IMG/VR virus record: IMGVR_UViG_3300009788_000078
Location: 1-36,550 of that record
Origin: a virus
Length of the DNA stretch: 36,550 nt
Reading direction: 5' to 3' (one strand)
Part shown: piece by piece, positions 19,896-27,690 of the stretch
Position numbering within the stretch: the stretch's first letter is position 1
Layout of the letters: each line of letters starts with the position of its first letter
Notes under the pieces: generated by a model
What the model was told of the DNA's origin: nothing
The model's input: the letters and a program-made list of their open reading frames with translations, nothing else
The model's database searches: none
Position numbers and translations under genes: made by a program

Positions 19896-20672
19896 CTATT
19901 CACTAACAAATCTACTATACGGCAGTGTCAAGTTATTCCTTATCCTGTTGAATTCGCGTGTCTTTTTCCTTGAGGATATTGTTGCTGTCCCGTAGATGGC
20001 ACAGAATGCCAAGAACATGATGTTTCCGATAGGAGCAAGTCCTTCTACAATAGTCAATAGATCGTCAACAGGATCAGGTTCGACGACTCCACCACAGACC
20101 CATTCCCACGAATGCCAGCGCAACTCCCAGACCTGTGATATAACCAATGTGATTTCCAGAGATGCACTCCTTTCGGACAGATTCAACCTGCGCGATATCT
20201 GAAAGTCCATCCTGTTGAATACCAGAATATCATCATCAACATTTCCGTCAACGAATACGTGTCCACTGGTCACATTCAGATGACCGTCGATACCAAAGTA
20301 ATCACCCTCCGATACATTATCATTGGACCATCCGCTCCTATTATACGATGAACCAAATATCTTCAGAGTAAGGGTTTCATTCTCTTGGAAATAATCATCC
20401 GGCATCACTGCTTCCACTGCCACGAACCTGATATGGAACGCGATCAGGGCCGCCCACTCCAATCTATTGTAGTCATAATATGGTTCATATCCCTCGAATT
20501 TACCCACTGGTAAATCAATATAATCATTTATTTCACCGTAGGCACCGAGTGTATATTGCAGTTCAATTCCTTGCACACACCGAGTTGTTATGTCCACATC
20601 ATTCTGTGCCTTAACTGGAACTGCAAGCAATAGCAGGATTCCTAACACTACCAGAACAAGTCCAGACTTCAA
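19896..20672 (-). CDS. Membrane-anchored ectodomain protein, 258 aa, TTG start
   Basis: TTG at 20672 (GGAG 8 bases upstream) puts a signal peptide at the very start (LKSGLVLVVLGILLLLAVPVKAQ). An in-frame upstream start would add an unlikely charged extension. The ectodomain of about 195 residues is beta-rich with sequons (NET, NRS, NVS, NVT, NLS). A C-terminal membrane helix (IGNIMFLAFCAIYGTATI) and a basic cytosolic tail follow. It is the last gene of the second surface operon. A surface or virion glycoprotein is likely. Confidence 0.72.
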   Translation of the reverse strand: MKSGLVLVVLGILLLLAVPVKAQNDVDITTRCVQGIELQYTLGAYGEINDYIDLPVGKFEGYEPYYDYNRLEWAALIAFHIRFVAVEAVMPDDYFQENETLTLKIFGSSYNRSGWSNDNVSEGDYFGIDGHLNVTSGHVFVDGNVDDDILVFNRMDFQISRRLNLSERSASLEITLVISQVWELRWHSWEWVCGGVVEPDPVDDLLTIVEGLAPIGNIMFLAFCAIYGTATISSRKKTREFNRIRNNLTLPYSRFVSE

Positions 20673-20673
20673 C

Positions 20674-20829
20674 TCAATCGCTCCGTTCTTTCTCTTTTCG
20701 CAACTCATCAATCTGTTTTCGAAGGTCCTTTTTCTGTGACTCTAGATCATGAATAATCCGATTTATCCGGCCTATGGCACCCTCGCGTTCTGCAATACGG
20801 ATATCCAACCTTGTGAATTCTTTGCCCAT
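20674..20829 (-). CDS. Small coiled-coil protein, 51 aa
   Basis: The ATG at 20829 lies 6 bases after the upstream stop. The product MGKEFTRLDIRIAEREGAIG... continues as a regular heptad coiled coil (RIIHDLESQKKDLRKQIDELRKEKERSD). The last codons include GGAG for the next gene. It has no signal, so it is cytosolic or interior, and may bridge the membrane proteins' inner tails. Confidence 0.66.
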   Translation of the reverse strand: MGKEFTRLDIRIAEREGAIGRINRIIHDLESQKKDLRKQIDELRKEKERSD

Positions 20830-20834
20830 CGCTG

Positions 20835-22079
20835 TTACCTCATGAACTTCAACACAAAGTAAAGTATCAGCATGACCACAAGTATCCCACCGATCAACAT
20901 CAGAACGAATCCAGGGTCGTTCATTATATCAGACCAGTATTCACTCACACCCGCCCACCATTCATCCACATCGGACCAGAATGTCACCTGCGGTTTGTAG
21001 AAAGTGTTATCCTCGGAGGTTTCTCCCTGTTGTTCTCCAGTAACAACGAGTTTAGTCATCTCAATGGTCGCAGCCACCTTGATCAGTATCTTATATTGCA
21101 CCTTGACGTTTCGAACAGCACAAGAGTCCCAGTGGTTGCCAAATCCAGTAACATGATACTGCGCACCTGCGCCTAACGTACAGGAGGTTTCGATATCCAC
21201 ACTTGAGGGAACATTCAACAAGGCACTATCAGCAGTGAATTCCACAGAATAGGCATCGTTGCTTGTGTCGTGATAGTACATATTGAGTGTGGTACCTGGT
21301 GTAATGACGTTTTGTAAAACATGATTATAGTTCTCAGTTGCACTTTCATCAACAAGTCCAAAGGATCTATCATAGACAATGGCATCGAGAACACCTGCCC
21401 AACCTTCCGTTATGGTGTAGGTTGTGGTCACATTGTTGGCATCTGTAGTGCTATTGTAGACACCTACAGGACTCCAAGGAGCGATAACGAACGATTGTCT
21501 TCCAGCGATATCGAGAACTCCATCCTCGAAATAATAACCCCAATCACCCCATAGGCCAAATGGTATTGAGATCGCAGGGTCCTTGTAGTAGACATCCGCA
21601 CTTGTCTTGTAAGTGATATCAAGTCCATAGTACATGAGGTTGTACTGGTAGACGGTTGTTTCTCCACCCACGGTATAGGATTTCTCCACCATTTTCGCAA
21701 TGACTGGATCGTCCTCATCACCCAATTTAACGTAGGTATCGCCAATCTTTTGTAGATTGTAAGGATTGGATGTTTCAACACTCAATCCAGGCATGGAGAT
21801 ATCGTCGGTTCTAAGACCGTCTTCTGTTTCCAGGGCCAGAATGATACCGTTGACATCATAAGGGGTCCAGTTGTAATCCTCGAAATCACCATCGATATCC
21901 CAATCAGCGATACTATGCTGTCCCATGGGCGTTCGTAGTTTATCATTGGCATCAAGTAGAACTACACCCGATACGATCTCCCCTCCACCTGGATAGGGAA
22001 CACTTGACAGTGAAAGGGCCGCACCCAGCATGATTAAAATGAACGCGACCGCACCTATTTCTTTTGTAATTTTGACCAT
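20835..22079 (-). CDS. Two-anchor membrane ectodomain protein, 414 aa
   Basis: An N-terminal signal-anchor (EIGAVAFILIMLGAALSLSSV, about 7-27) is followed by about 350 residues of beta-rich ectodomain with sequons (NYT-like and NVT sites). A C-terminal membrane helix (PGFVLMLIGGILVVMLILYFVLKF) ends the protein with almost no cytosolic tail. The ATG at 22079 overlaps the upstream stop (TAATG), with GGAGAAATC upstream. It is likely a spike-like surface protein of the particle or envelope. No family is recognised. Confidence 0.72.
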   Translation of the reverse strand: MVKITKEIGAVAFILIMLGAALSLSSVPYPGGGEIVSGVVLLDANDKLRTPMGQHSIADWDIDGDFEDYNWTPYDVNGIILALETEDGLRTDDISMPGLSVETSNPYNLQKIGDTYVKLGDEDDPVIAKMVEKSYTVGGETTVYQYNLMYYGLDITYKTSADVYYKDPAISIPFGLWGDWGYYFEDGVLDIAGRQSFVIAPWSPVGVYNSTTDANNVTTTYTITEGWAGVLDAIVYDRSFGLVDESATENYNHVLQNVITPGTTLNMYYHDTSNDAYSVEFTADSALLNVPSSVDIETSCTLGAGAQYHVTGFGNHWDSCAVRNVKVQYKILIKVAATIEMTKLVVTGEQQGETSEDNTFYKPQVTFWSDVDEWWAGVSEYWSDIMNDPGFVLMLIGGILVVMLILYFVLKFMR

Positions 22080-22810
22080 TATAGATTTCTCCGGATTATT
22101 TTTGAAAGGACGTACACGACCGCTACCATGACGATGAGTGCTACAATGGCAGGTACCGCGTTGATGAGTGATTGAATCACCTGTTGCCTCTGCGATGCAA
22201 AATTAACGGTGGTGTGAGCCACCATTGGAGCAGTGGCATTCTTTGTGACGTGGTAGGTATACATGAATAGGGAATTTCCCACCGTCAGGATGATAATAAG
22301 AAAGATTGGGGCAAGTGCCTGTGTCTGTGCAAAGTACCTGAAATAATGATAACCAACAAAGGGAATGTCACTTGCAAGGATTACCTGTAATGGGTCCACA
22401 CCTTGAAGAAAGAAATCAAATACCTCGTAGACTGCAATGTCGAACAACAATGTTTCGGACACTGGTGCAAGCATGATCAGCCACACCGATTCAGAGGAGG
22501 TATACGAAAAGGCAGGTTCTATGAACGCCACCAGGAGGTTTATACCCACCGTGAAAGCCCCCGATATGAAACCGAGGAGTGCTGCGAAAGTGTCATCTTT
22601 AAGTGTGACACGTTTATTCAAGCGGAATCCCAGAACAGCACAGAATGATAATGAGGCCGCCCAGATGAGAGTATATCCGGACCACCAATAAAAATTCAAT
22701 GTAGGGTCGTTCAAACCCCAGACTGCTGAAAGCAAAGAGAACAGGATAAACATGGCTCCGATGAGTCCTGCATATCCTGGTCCTCGGTACCTAGTTCCTA
22801 TTCTAGGCAC
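22079..22810 (-). CDS. CPBP-type intramembrane protease-like protein
   Basis: Six to seven membrane helices with the CPBP (CAAX protease/Abi) signature in order: a Glu in APVSETLLFD (the first motif is usually EExxxR, here a single Glu and no Arg), FVGYH (FxxxH) and HTTVNF (HxxxN). These residues would bind zinc inside the membrane and cleave membrane-anchored substrates. Its place among membrane-anchored ectodomain genes suggests it processes them. The start is uncertain: GTG at 22810 removes most of the overlap with the upstream gene but lacks a good Shine-Dalgarno sequence; TTG at 22870 is in frame. Confidence 0.72.
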   Translation of the reverse strand: MPRIGTRYRGPGYAGLIGAMFILFSLLSAVWGLNDPTLNFYWWSGYTLIWAASLSFCAVLGFRLNKRVTLKDDTFAALLGFISGAFTVGINLLVAFIEPAFSYTSSESVWLIMLAPVSETLLFDIAVYEVFDFFLQGVDPLQVILASDIPFVGYHYFRYFAQTQALAPIFLIIILTVGNSLFMYTYHVTKNATAPMVAHTTVNFASQRQQVIQSLINAVPAIVALIVMVAVVYVLSKIIRRNL

Positions 22811-22814
22811 CTTC

Positions 22815-23426
22815 CTATGGTGTGGTGAATCCCAAATCGCCTGATATCGATAATGCGACAGTGGTATCAACGTATGTCAAAGACAAGTGCTTTGACAACA
22901 CGAGAGGATCAGTGGTCTTGACATCTCCATCCCCGTCGGTTTCAGTTGCGATCAACGAGTAAGAGAAATCCAACTCGAATGTTGCATCATAGGCCGATAG
23001 GCACATGGATGATAGGTCATACGTGAACGTCCACGTTCCTGCAGTGTCTGTTGCGATTTCTGATTCCACAGTTCCGGTTACATCGACAACGCGCTCGGTT
23101 TCACCTAGCCACGTATGTCTTTGTCCAGTAACGCCTCCAGTGAGTCCCACAGAAACAGTTGATCCATCAGCAACACCCGCTACGTTATATGATACCGTAA
23201 CGACGGCCGTGGTCACTGTCTTTCCTGCAGCATCTTGAAGTGCAAAACTGAACAATGGTATTTCCGAACCTCGCGTGGATGTCTTATAGACTTCATTATC
23301 ATCTGCATCGTAGAGAATGATGGTCATTCCGGTCGTCTTTGGCATTATCTGAGGTACTACAAAAATCACAAGACCGCCCACAACAATGGCGGCAATTACG
23401 ATTCCGATTATTGCATTTCTATTCAC
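22815..23426 (-). CDS. Membrane-anchored beta-domain protein, 203 aa
   Basis: GTG at 23426 has CAGGAGGC 7 bases upstream. An N-terminal anchor (IIGIVIAAIVVGGLVIFVVPQIM) is followed by one Val/Thr-rich beta-sandwich ectodomain (TVTTAVVTVSYNVAGVADGSTVSVGLTGGVTG...). There is no C-terminal anchor. It is placed directly after a hairpin with a T-rich tail, so its expression is probably lower than that of the gene at 23475-24587. A minor surface or pilin-like protein is plausible. Confidence 0.72.
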   Translation of the reverse strand: MNRNAIIGIVIAAIVVGGLVIFVVPQIMPKTTGMTIILYDADDNEVYKTSTRGSEIPLFSFALQDAAGKTVTTAVVTVSYNVAGVADGSTVSVGLTGGVTGQRHTWLGETERVVDVTGTVESEIATDTAGTWTFTYDLSSMCLSAYDATFELDFSYSLIATETDGDGDVKTTDPLVLSKHLSLTYVDTTVALSISGDLGFTTP

Positions 23427-23451
23427 ACATTAGCCTCCTGAAAAAGAAAGG

Positions 23452-23474
23452 GTGATCTCCAGAGAGGAGATCAC
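23452..23474 (-). terminator. Intra-operon hairpin with T-rich tail
   Basis: GTGATCTCC-AGAGA-GGAGATCAC forms a perfect 9-bp stem directly after the stop of the gene at 23475. On the minus strand it is followed by CCTTTCTTTTTC, the same tail as the two other hairpins at 19840 and 34120. It probably reduces read-through from the first to the second gene or protects the 3' end of the first message. Confidence 0.68.
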
Positions 23475-24587
23475 TTACCCATTGTTCCAGTCCCAGTCAC
23501 TACCTGGTGTTCCCAAGTAATAGGCTGCTGAGGCGGTCCACTGGTACTCGACCATCTGTTCGTAGGTCAAACCTGTGCGCAATGCAACTCCATATGTTAC
23601 AATGGTTGTTCCGTTTGCGGAGATAGTACCAACATTGAATTCGATCAATGGTCGTGGTGCGGATGCGTCAGCGGTGTTGTACATGAGGTCTCCCCATGAA
23701 TCACTCACAATGACTGCGCCGTGCCAGTTGGTGTTATCATCGCCTGAGAAATCAAAGTTGGTCGTACTTGGTGATAGGTCGATCTTGTCCTGGATGGTCA
23801 TGTAGATACCAAAGAAATCAGGGGCAAGAATCTGACTTGTCGCTACGTTATTGCTAACAATACCGTCCCACTTGATCCAGAAACCCTCGCTGTAATCAGA
23901 TAGATCTAGATTTGCACCGGCAAACAGATCGCTGTAGATGTACTGGTAATTCACATCTTCCCAGATTCGAGAACTAAGTCCCTTGTCTGCTGCAGAAAGA
24001 ACAACTCTGACCTCTGCCAGGCCTGAGGCGCCTGATAGGGTGTAGTTGTAGTCTGTGGAATCGTCCCAGGTCACACCGTTGATTGTCCCATCATAAGTGA
24101 CAGAATCATCGGTTGCACGGATGAAAACCTGTTCATCAACTGTCTTTGCACTACCATCAGAGTTCCTTTCACCACTCATATGTACTACTGCATAACCAGT
24201 TTGATAGCTAGCGCCGTAGTATTGCAAGTGGATGTCATAACTTGGACCTATGGGATATTCTTTTCCGAACGTATACACTCCCGAACTATCACTACATAGC
24301 CGGAGTTCGTTCGATTGCATTTTCCCATCCCCGCTGGAATCATACCAAGCCGTGACCGTCATACCTGATACGGCCGCGGATGTATCCTCACCGTAAAGGG
24401 TTAACGATCCCTTGCTGGTCTGGATACCAAGTGGAAGGGTGGTTACTGTTGTTGGGTCGGTTGTTGTTGGATCAACCGGTGGTATGGGTTTATCCAGACC
24501 GAAGAAAAACGACCCAGTTAATACGAGGCTTGTGATGATGAGTCCCATCACCACTATTGTCGCTCCTAATACAATATTTCTACTCAA
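23475..24587 (-). CDS. Membrane-anchored surface protein, 370 aa, TTG start; possible major surface protein
   Basis: An N-terminal signal-anchor (NIVLGATIVVMGLIITSLVLTGSFFFG) is followed by a Pro/Thr linker. A beta domain with an EF-hand-like loop (DSSGDGKMQSNELR) and a larger C-terminal domain ending DWDWNNG come next, with no second anchor. TTG at 24587 has GGGAG 10 bases upstream. It is the first gene of its operon and is followed at once by a strong hairpin, a layout seen for highly expressed structural genes. Which virion or surface structure it forms cannot be told from the sequence. Confidence 0.72.
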   Translation of the reverse strand: MSRNIVLGATIVVMGLIITSLVLTGSFFFGLDKPIPPVDPTTTDPTTVTTLPLGIQTSKGSLTLYGEDTSAAVSGMTVTAWYDSSGDGKMQSNELRLCSDSSGVYTFGKEYPIGPSYDIHLQYYGASYQTGYAVVHMSGERNSDGSAKTVDEQVFIRATDDSVTYDGTINGVTWDDSTDYNYTLSGASGLAEVRVVLSAADKGLSSRIWEDVNYQYIYSDLFAGANLDLSDYSEGFWIKWDGIVSNNVATSQILAPDFFGIYMTIQDKIDLSPSTTNFDFSGDDNTNWHGAVIVSDSWGDLMYNTADASAPRPLIEFNVGTISANGTTIVTYGVALRTGLTYEQMVEYQWTASAAYYLGTPGSDWDWNNG

Positions 24588-24933
24588 TTTTTTTCAATCT
24601 CCCGTACGATATATCCGATTCAATGTGATCAAAGAAAGAGGTTGTAATGATATTGCTGGATACATCATACGCTTTTCACTATGTCATGTAATACAAATCA
24701 CTATCTTATTAGTTTTACCACTGAACCGAGTTGTAAATCCAATCGTCTAACTATCACCAAAAGGGCGGAAAACACGTATCCTGATGCATCTGTAAAGCCC
24801 TCACCTTTCAACCCCCACCCCTTTTTCAGGTACTACGTCCCTTTTTTGCAACCGTATCCCATTTCCCCTTGGTACCAGTGGTTGTTTTTTTTAAAATTCC
24901 CGCTTGGTACCATATGCCTGTTCTAAGTGGGAT
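24588..24933. other. 346-base intergenic region: promoter for the surface operon, possible origin
   Basis: No gene is supported here. It separates two minus-strand operons. Visible features are a TATA-like GATATATCC at 24608-24616, a partial regulator site TTTTCACT at 24673-24680, and a G-rich minus strand around 24800-24832 (runs GGGG-T-GGGGG, GG, GGG) that could form a quadruplex. The 10-base palindrome-containing repeat CTTGGTACCA occurs twice, at 24868-24877 and 24903-24912. It contains the next-best origin candidate after 791-1294. Confidence 0.4.
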
Positions 24934-25125
24934 CTAATTATTCCGGTATAGGGATTTTAAAGTTCGTTCAAGGTGGTTGCATCTGTCTATCACTTGCGCC
25001 AGGGTCCTTGAGTCGTGTTTGTGTGTGTGTGTGGGTTTGAGAGGAAGGGGTTGAAAGATTGCGGCGAGTATGCTATCTATTAGATATTCATCTATATTAT
25101 GAAATATGTATACGTGATATGTCAT
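24934..25125 (-). CDS. Small hypothetical protein, 63 aa
   Basis: The ATG at 25125 overlaps the ATPase stop as ATGA, with CCGGAGGC 7 bases upstream. This is preferred to a longer in-frame start that would overlap the ATPase. The product starts MTYHVYIFHNIDEYLIDSIL and has a His-rich linker (THTHKHD) and a helical end (LAQVIDRCNHLERTLKSLYRNN). It is the last gene of the first right-arm operon. No family is recognised. Confidence 0.6.
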   Translation of the reverse strand: MTYHVYIFHNIDEYLIDSILAAIFQPLPLKPTHTHKHDSRTLAQVIDRCNHLERTLKSLYRNN

Positions 25126-26774
25126 TTTAGTGCCTCCGGCCGTCTGAAAGTAAATGTTTTTTGTCCAGTGTCCAGTTGTGGAGGGTGTAGATGCCCCTTC
25201 CACATATCGAAATAGATCATCTCAAGAGGGATATTGTGTTCTTTTGCAAGAGCGGCCTCTTTCTTGGCGATCTCTTTTCGGTTGATACTGGTGACATCGC
25301 GCTTATCATTGAGGCATTTCAGTGAGAGGACCTTTGAGGGGTTGCCATCCTTGTCAAACAGAACGATATCCGGTGAGTCCTCGTTCCCGCCTCCTGCAAC
25401 GTGTGATATCCCCTGGATGGTGAGATATCGGGAATACACGTTCTCGAAAGCATATCCCATTTCCGCAACGAATTCGCCATGCTTGAGCCATCGAGAAACG
25501 GTATCCTGTGTCACCTTTCTATCATGTTCGTTCTTTAGTATAAGGGTGACCTCATCCTGTGAGATATGTTGATAGACGTAGTATTCCAATGCCTTGACAT
25601 GGATCGGGTCACGACCTCTTTCTATCATCCTTGCAAGGACCGCCGCTCGCATATCATCAACTTGCCCTATGTAGGATGTTAGTGGAGGTTTGCCTTTCGA
25701 TGGTGCGCCGTCCATGAGTCTACGTGCCCTTTGTGCAACTGTTTTCTGTTGACTCATGACCAGATTCGTACCACCAATAATTTTCTCGGTACGAACGATC
25801 TCTTCCAGTTTACTCACACTGTAAGATGCGTAACCCATTTTTCTTGCATACTTGATCAGGGCATCCGCAACACGTTCCGCTTTACTACCGGATAGCATTC
25901 CTCCGCCCTCGGTGAGTTGTGTTTGAGTTTCGTGTTTCCATGCAGTGTATGTTTCAAGGAGTTCCGCTGGAAGGTCAAAGGGAACACCGAACATGGCCTC
26001 TACTTGCCAGTTGTTAGTGTTGAATTCCTTTGTGTATAACAAACACCAGTTGATAGAATTCTCCATGTCCTTGAATATTGTTTGGATCAACACGTCACAA
26101 CTGTTGATCAGGGGTCCAAAATCCTCTTTTTCGATGGAACACATATTGACGCTGTGTCTGAATACCCTGTTCGTTCTTGCATTCTGCAGTAATGCCCGTT
26201 GTTCTTTGCGAGAACCCTCTCCGGCCTCCTCCTCGGATTCATCATAACTCACTATAACGGTTTGTTTACGTATCTGGATCGCTGCAAGGAGGTCGTTGGT
26301 ATCGGATGGTGTGCGGGCAAATCCCAGAATTGGATGGATCTTATCATAGGAATCAAATGTTGCTAATATGGCAAGCATCAGGAACATGGAAACCACACTT
26401 TTTCCCGTCCCTGGGTCGCCAAAGATACCCAACCAAACACGGTTCTCCGTCGTGATTTGAAATCTAAAGAGGCGTAATAGACGGTCCCATTCCCATCTAT
26501 GCATCGCAATCCTGCTTTTTCTCCTGTCAAAGGATCTCAATATTCGATTGAGTTCGTCATCCTTTTTGGCAGCCTTTCTCAATCCACTTAGAGCGTAGTC
26601 ATGAGCCATCTTACCATGTGCCGGAGGGACATAATCATCAACACATTCCATGACAATCTTCCGGATATCGGCAATATCGAGAGTTGGAGCGTCTACAGTG
26701 ATATATCGCTTGATTTCCGCGCTCTCCTCAGACAAAGGTTCAACCTTCTGGGACCTTTGGTTCTCCGTAGTCAT
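25122..26774 (-). CDS. P-loop ATPase with HTH-like and nuclease-like C-terminus, 550 aa
   Basis: Walker A GDPGTGKS is at 119-126 and Walker B VIVSYDE at 173-179, followed by arginine-rich and Asn-containing sensor segments (LLQNARTNRVFRHSVN). The middle holds wHTH-like helices (DEVTLILKNEHDRKVTQDTVSRWLKHG). The last 84 residues resemble a restriction-like nuclease core: PD (468-469) followed by SLK (Lys486), where the usual acidic residue is Ser. The ATG at 26774 is preferred to TTG at 26783. It ends the membrane-protein operon, so it may be the packaging or assembly ATPase. A replication initiator role is the alternative. Confidence 0.75.
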   Translation of the reverse strand: MTTENQRSQKVEPLSEESAEIKRYITVDAPTLDIADIRKIVMECVDDYVPPAHGKMAHDYALSGLRKAAKKDDELNRILRSFDRRKSRIAMHRWEWDRLLRLFRFQITTENRVWLGIFGDPGTGKSVVSMFLMLAILATFDSYDKIHPILGFARTPSDTNDLLAAIQIRKQTVIVSYDESEEEAGEGSRKEQRALLQNARTNRVFRHSVNMCSIEKEDFGPLINSCDVLIQTIFKDMENSINWCLLYTKEFNTNNWQVEAMFGVPFDLPAELLETYTAWKHETQTQLTEGGGMLSGSKAERVADALIKYARKMGYASYSVSKLEEIVRTEKIIGGTNLVMSQQKTVAQRARRLMDGAPSKGKPPLTSYIGQVDDMRAAVLARMIERGRDPIHVKALEYYVYQHISQDEVTLILKNEHDRKVTQDTVSRWLKHGEFVAEMGYAFENVYSRYLTIQGISHVAGGGNEDSPDIVLFDKDGNPSKVLSLKCLNDKRDVTSINRKEIAKKEAALAKEHNIPLEMIYFDMWKGHLHPPQLDTGQKTFTFRRPEALK

Positions 26775-27378
26775 CGGTTCCAACCTGCTCAGTCATTTCT
26801 TTGAAAGGAGGCCACCCACCTTTCTTTTTCTCTTTCCCTTGTTTCTTATCGCGGCCCTTTTGTGCGAATCCTGCTTTCTTGCCAGCCTCCACATTGTCCT
26901 CTGATGTGGGGGACCAACCTCTATCCTCAGATTGTTTATCCGAACGATCAAGACCCATTCGAGATACGAAAGTATTCCATTGGTCGTAGTAACTATCGAT
27001 GTTGACAAAACCTGCCTCCCGGATGGATTCAAATGCCTCATAAGTTGGTTTAAGACCCATTTCCTGACTCATCATGAGGAGTGCCTCACTGGATACATCG
27101 CCCTTTTTCTGAGCGCGTTTGATAGAACGATTCATGGATGATATCATTGGTATCAGAGTTAACTTAAGAACAAGGTCACAGGTTTGTGTGATGTGAATCG
27201 AAATACCAATATTATCATACATTCCTGGTGAGGGGGTAAAATCCCTGTGCATGGCAGCACGACAACCCATGACACGCTTGTTGCGTTCTATATCAATCTG
27301 TGAGAGAGTGACTGCAAGCATCCCCGCTCCCATGTAGACATTCTCTTTCATCTCCTCATGTTGTTTGTCATAAGCCAT
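26740..27378 (-). CDS. Hypothetical protein, 212 aa
   Basis: The first 130 residues are a Met/Ile-rich helical domain (VYMGAGMLAVTLSQIDIERNKRVMGC...TCDLVLKLTLIPMISSMNRSIKRAQKKGD). The last 60 are Lys/Gly-rich and disordered (AGKKAGFAQKGRDKKQGKEKKKGG). It has no clear membrane helix. The ATG at 27378 has CCGGAGGA upstream, in the preceding gene. It overlaps the ATPase start by 35 bases, so the two are coupled. The basic tail could bind DNA. It is unrecognised. Confidence 0.64.
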   Translation of the reverse strand: MAYDKQHEEMKENVYMGAGMLAVTLSQIDIERNKRVMGCRAAMHRDFTPSPGMYDNIGISIHITQTCDLVLKLTLIPMISSMNRSIKRAQKKGDVSSEALLMMSQEMGLKPTYEAFESIREAGFVNIDSYYDQWNTFVSRMGLDRSDKQSEDRGWSPTSEDNVEAGKKAGFAQKGRDKKQGKEKKKGGWPPFKEMTEQVGTDDYGEPKVPEG

Positions 27379-27381
27379 GCC

Positions 27382-27690
27382 TCATTCCTCCGGCATGGGT
27401 CCCGACATGATCCGATGCATCTGTATGAGTTTATTTGCAAGCATCAAGGCAGTGTCCTTATCAAGAATGGCACGAACCAGTACTCTGCGGTCAATGGTCT
27501 GCGCAGCATTCGGTCCACTCGCATTCTGTTGGAGGATCTTTTCATCAACTGGTGGTTCATCCACAAAGAAATCAAGATGAATATACCTATTATTCGTGAA
27601 TGTGGTGCCCGTTCCCATTGCCATATGTGTTTTGAAATCATCATCGTATACGTGACGCAATTCAACAGGTCTAATTACACCATCGTTCAT
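27382..27690 (-). CDS. Small soluble protein, 102 aa, DUF3467-like layout
   Basis: A beta-rich first half (VELRHVYDDDFKTHMAMGTGTTFTNNRYIHLDFFVDEPP) is followed by VLVRAILDKDTALMLANKLIQMHRIM, a strand then a helix with small residues. This arrangement recalls DUF3467-type proteins, but the similarity was judged by eye only. The ATG at 27690 overlaps the upstream stop as ATGA, with GGTGG upstream. It sits between the four-helix membrane protein and the ATPase genes and is probably part of the same machine. Confidence 0.62.
   Translation of the reverse strand: MNDGVIRPVELRHVYDDDFKTHMAMGTGTTFTNNRYIHLDFFVDEPPVDEKILQQNASGPNAAQTIDRRVLVRAILDKDTALMLANKLIQMHRIMSGPMPEE

Noticed and set aside
23475-24587. 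Archaellin or type IV pilin identity for the 370-aa protein
   Set aside because: The hydrophobic N-terminus is similar in position, but there is no convincing class III signal peptide cleavage site and no pilus assembly ATPase or prepilin peptidase gene nearby.
25122-26774. Tailed-phage large terminase
   Set aside because: ATPase and nuclease-like parts are separated by HTH-like regions, the acidic nuclease residue is Ser, and no portal, small terminase, capsid or tail genes are present.
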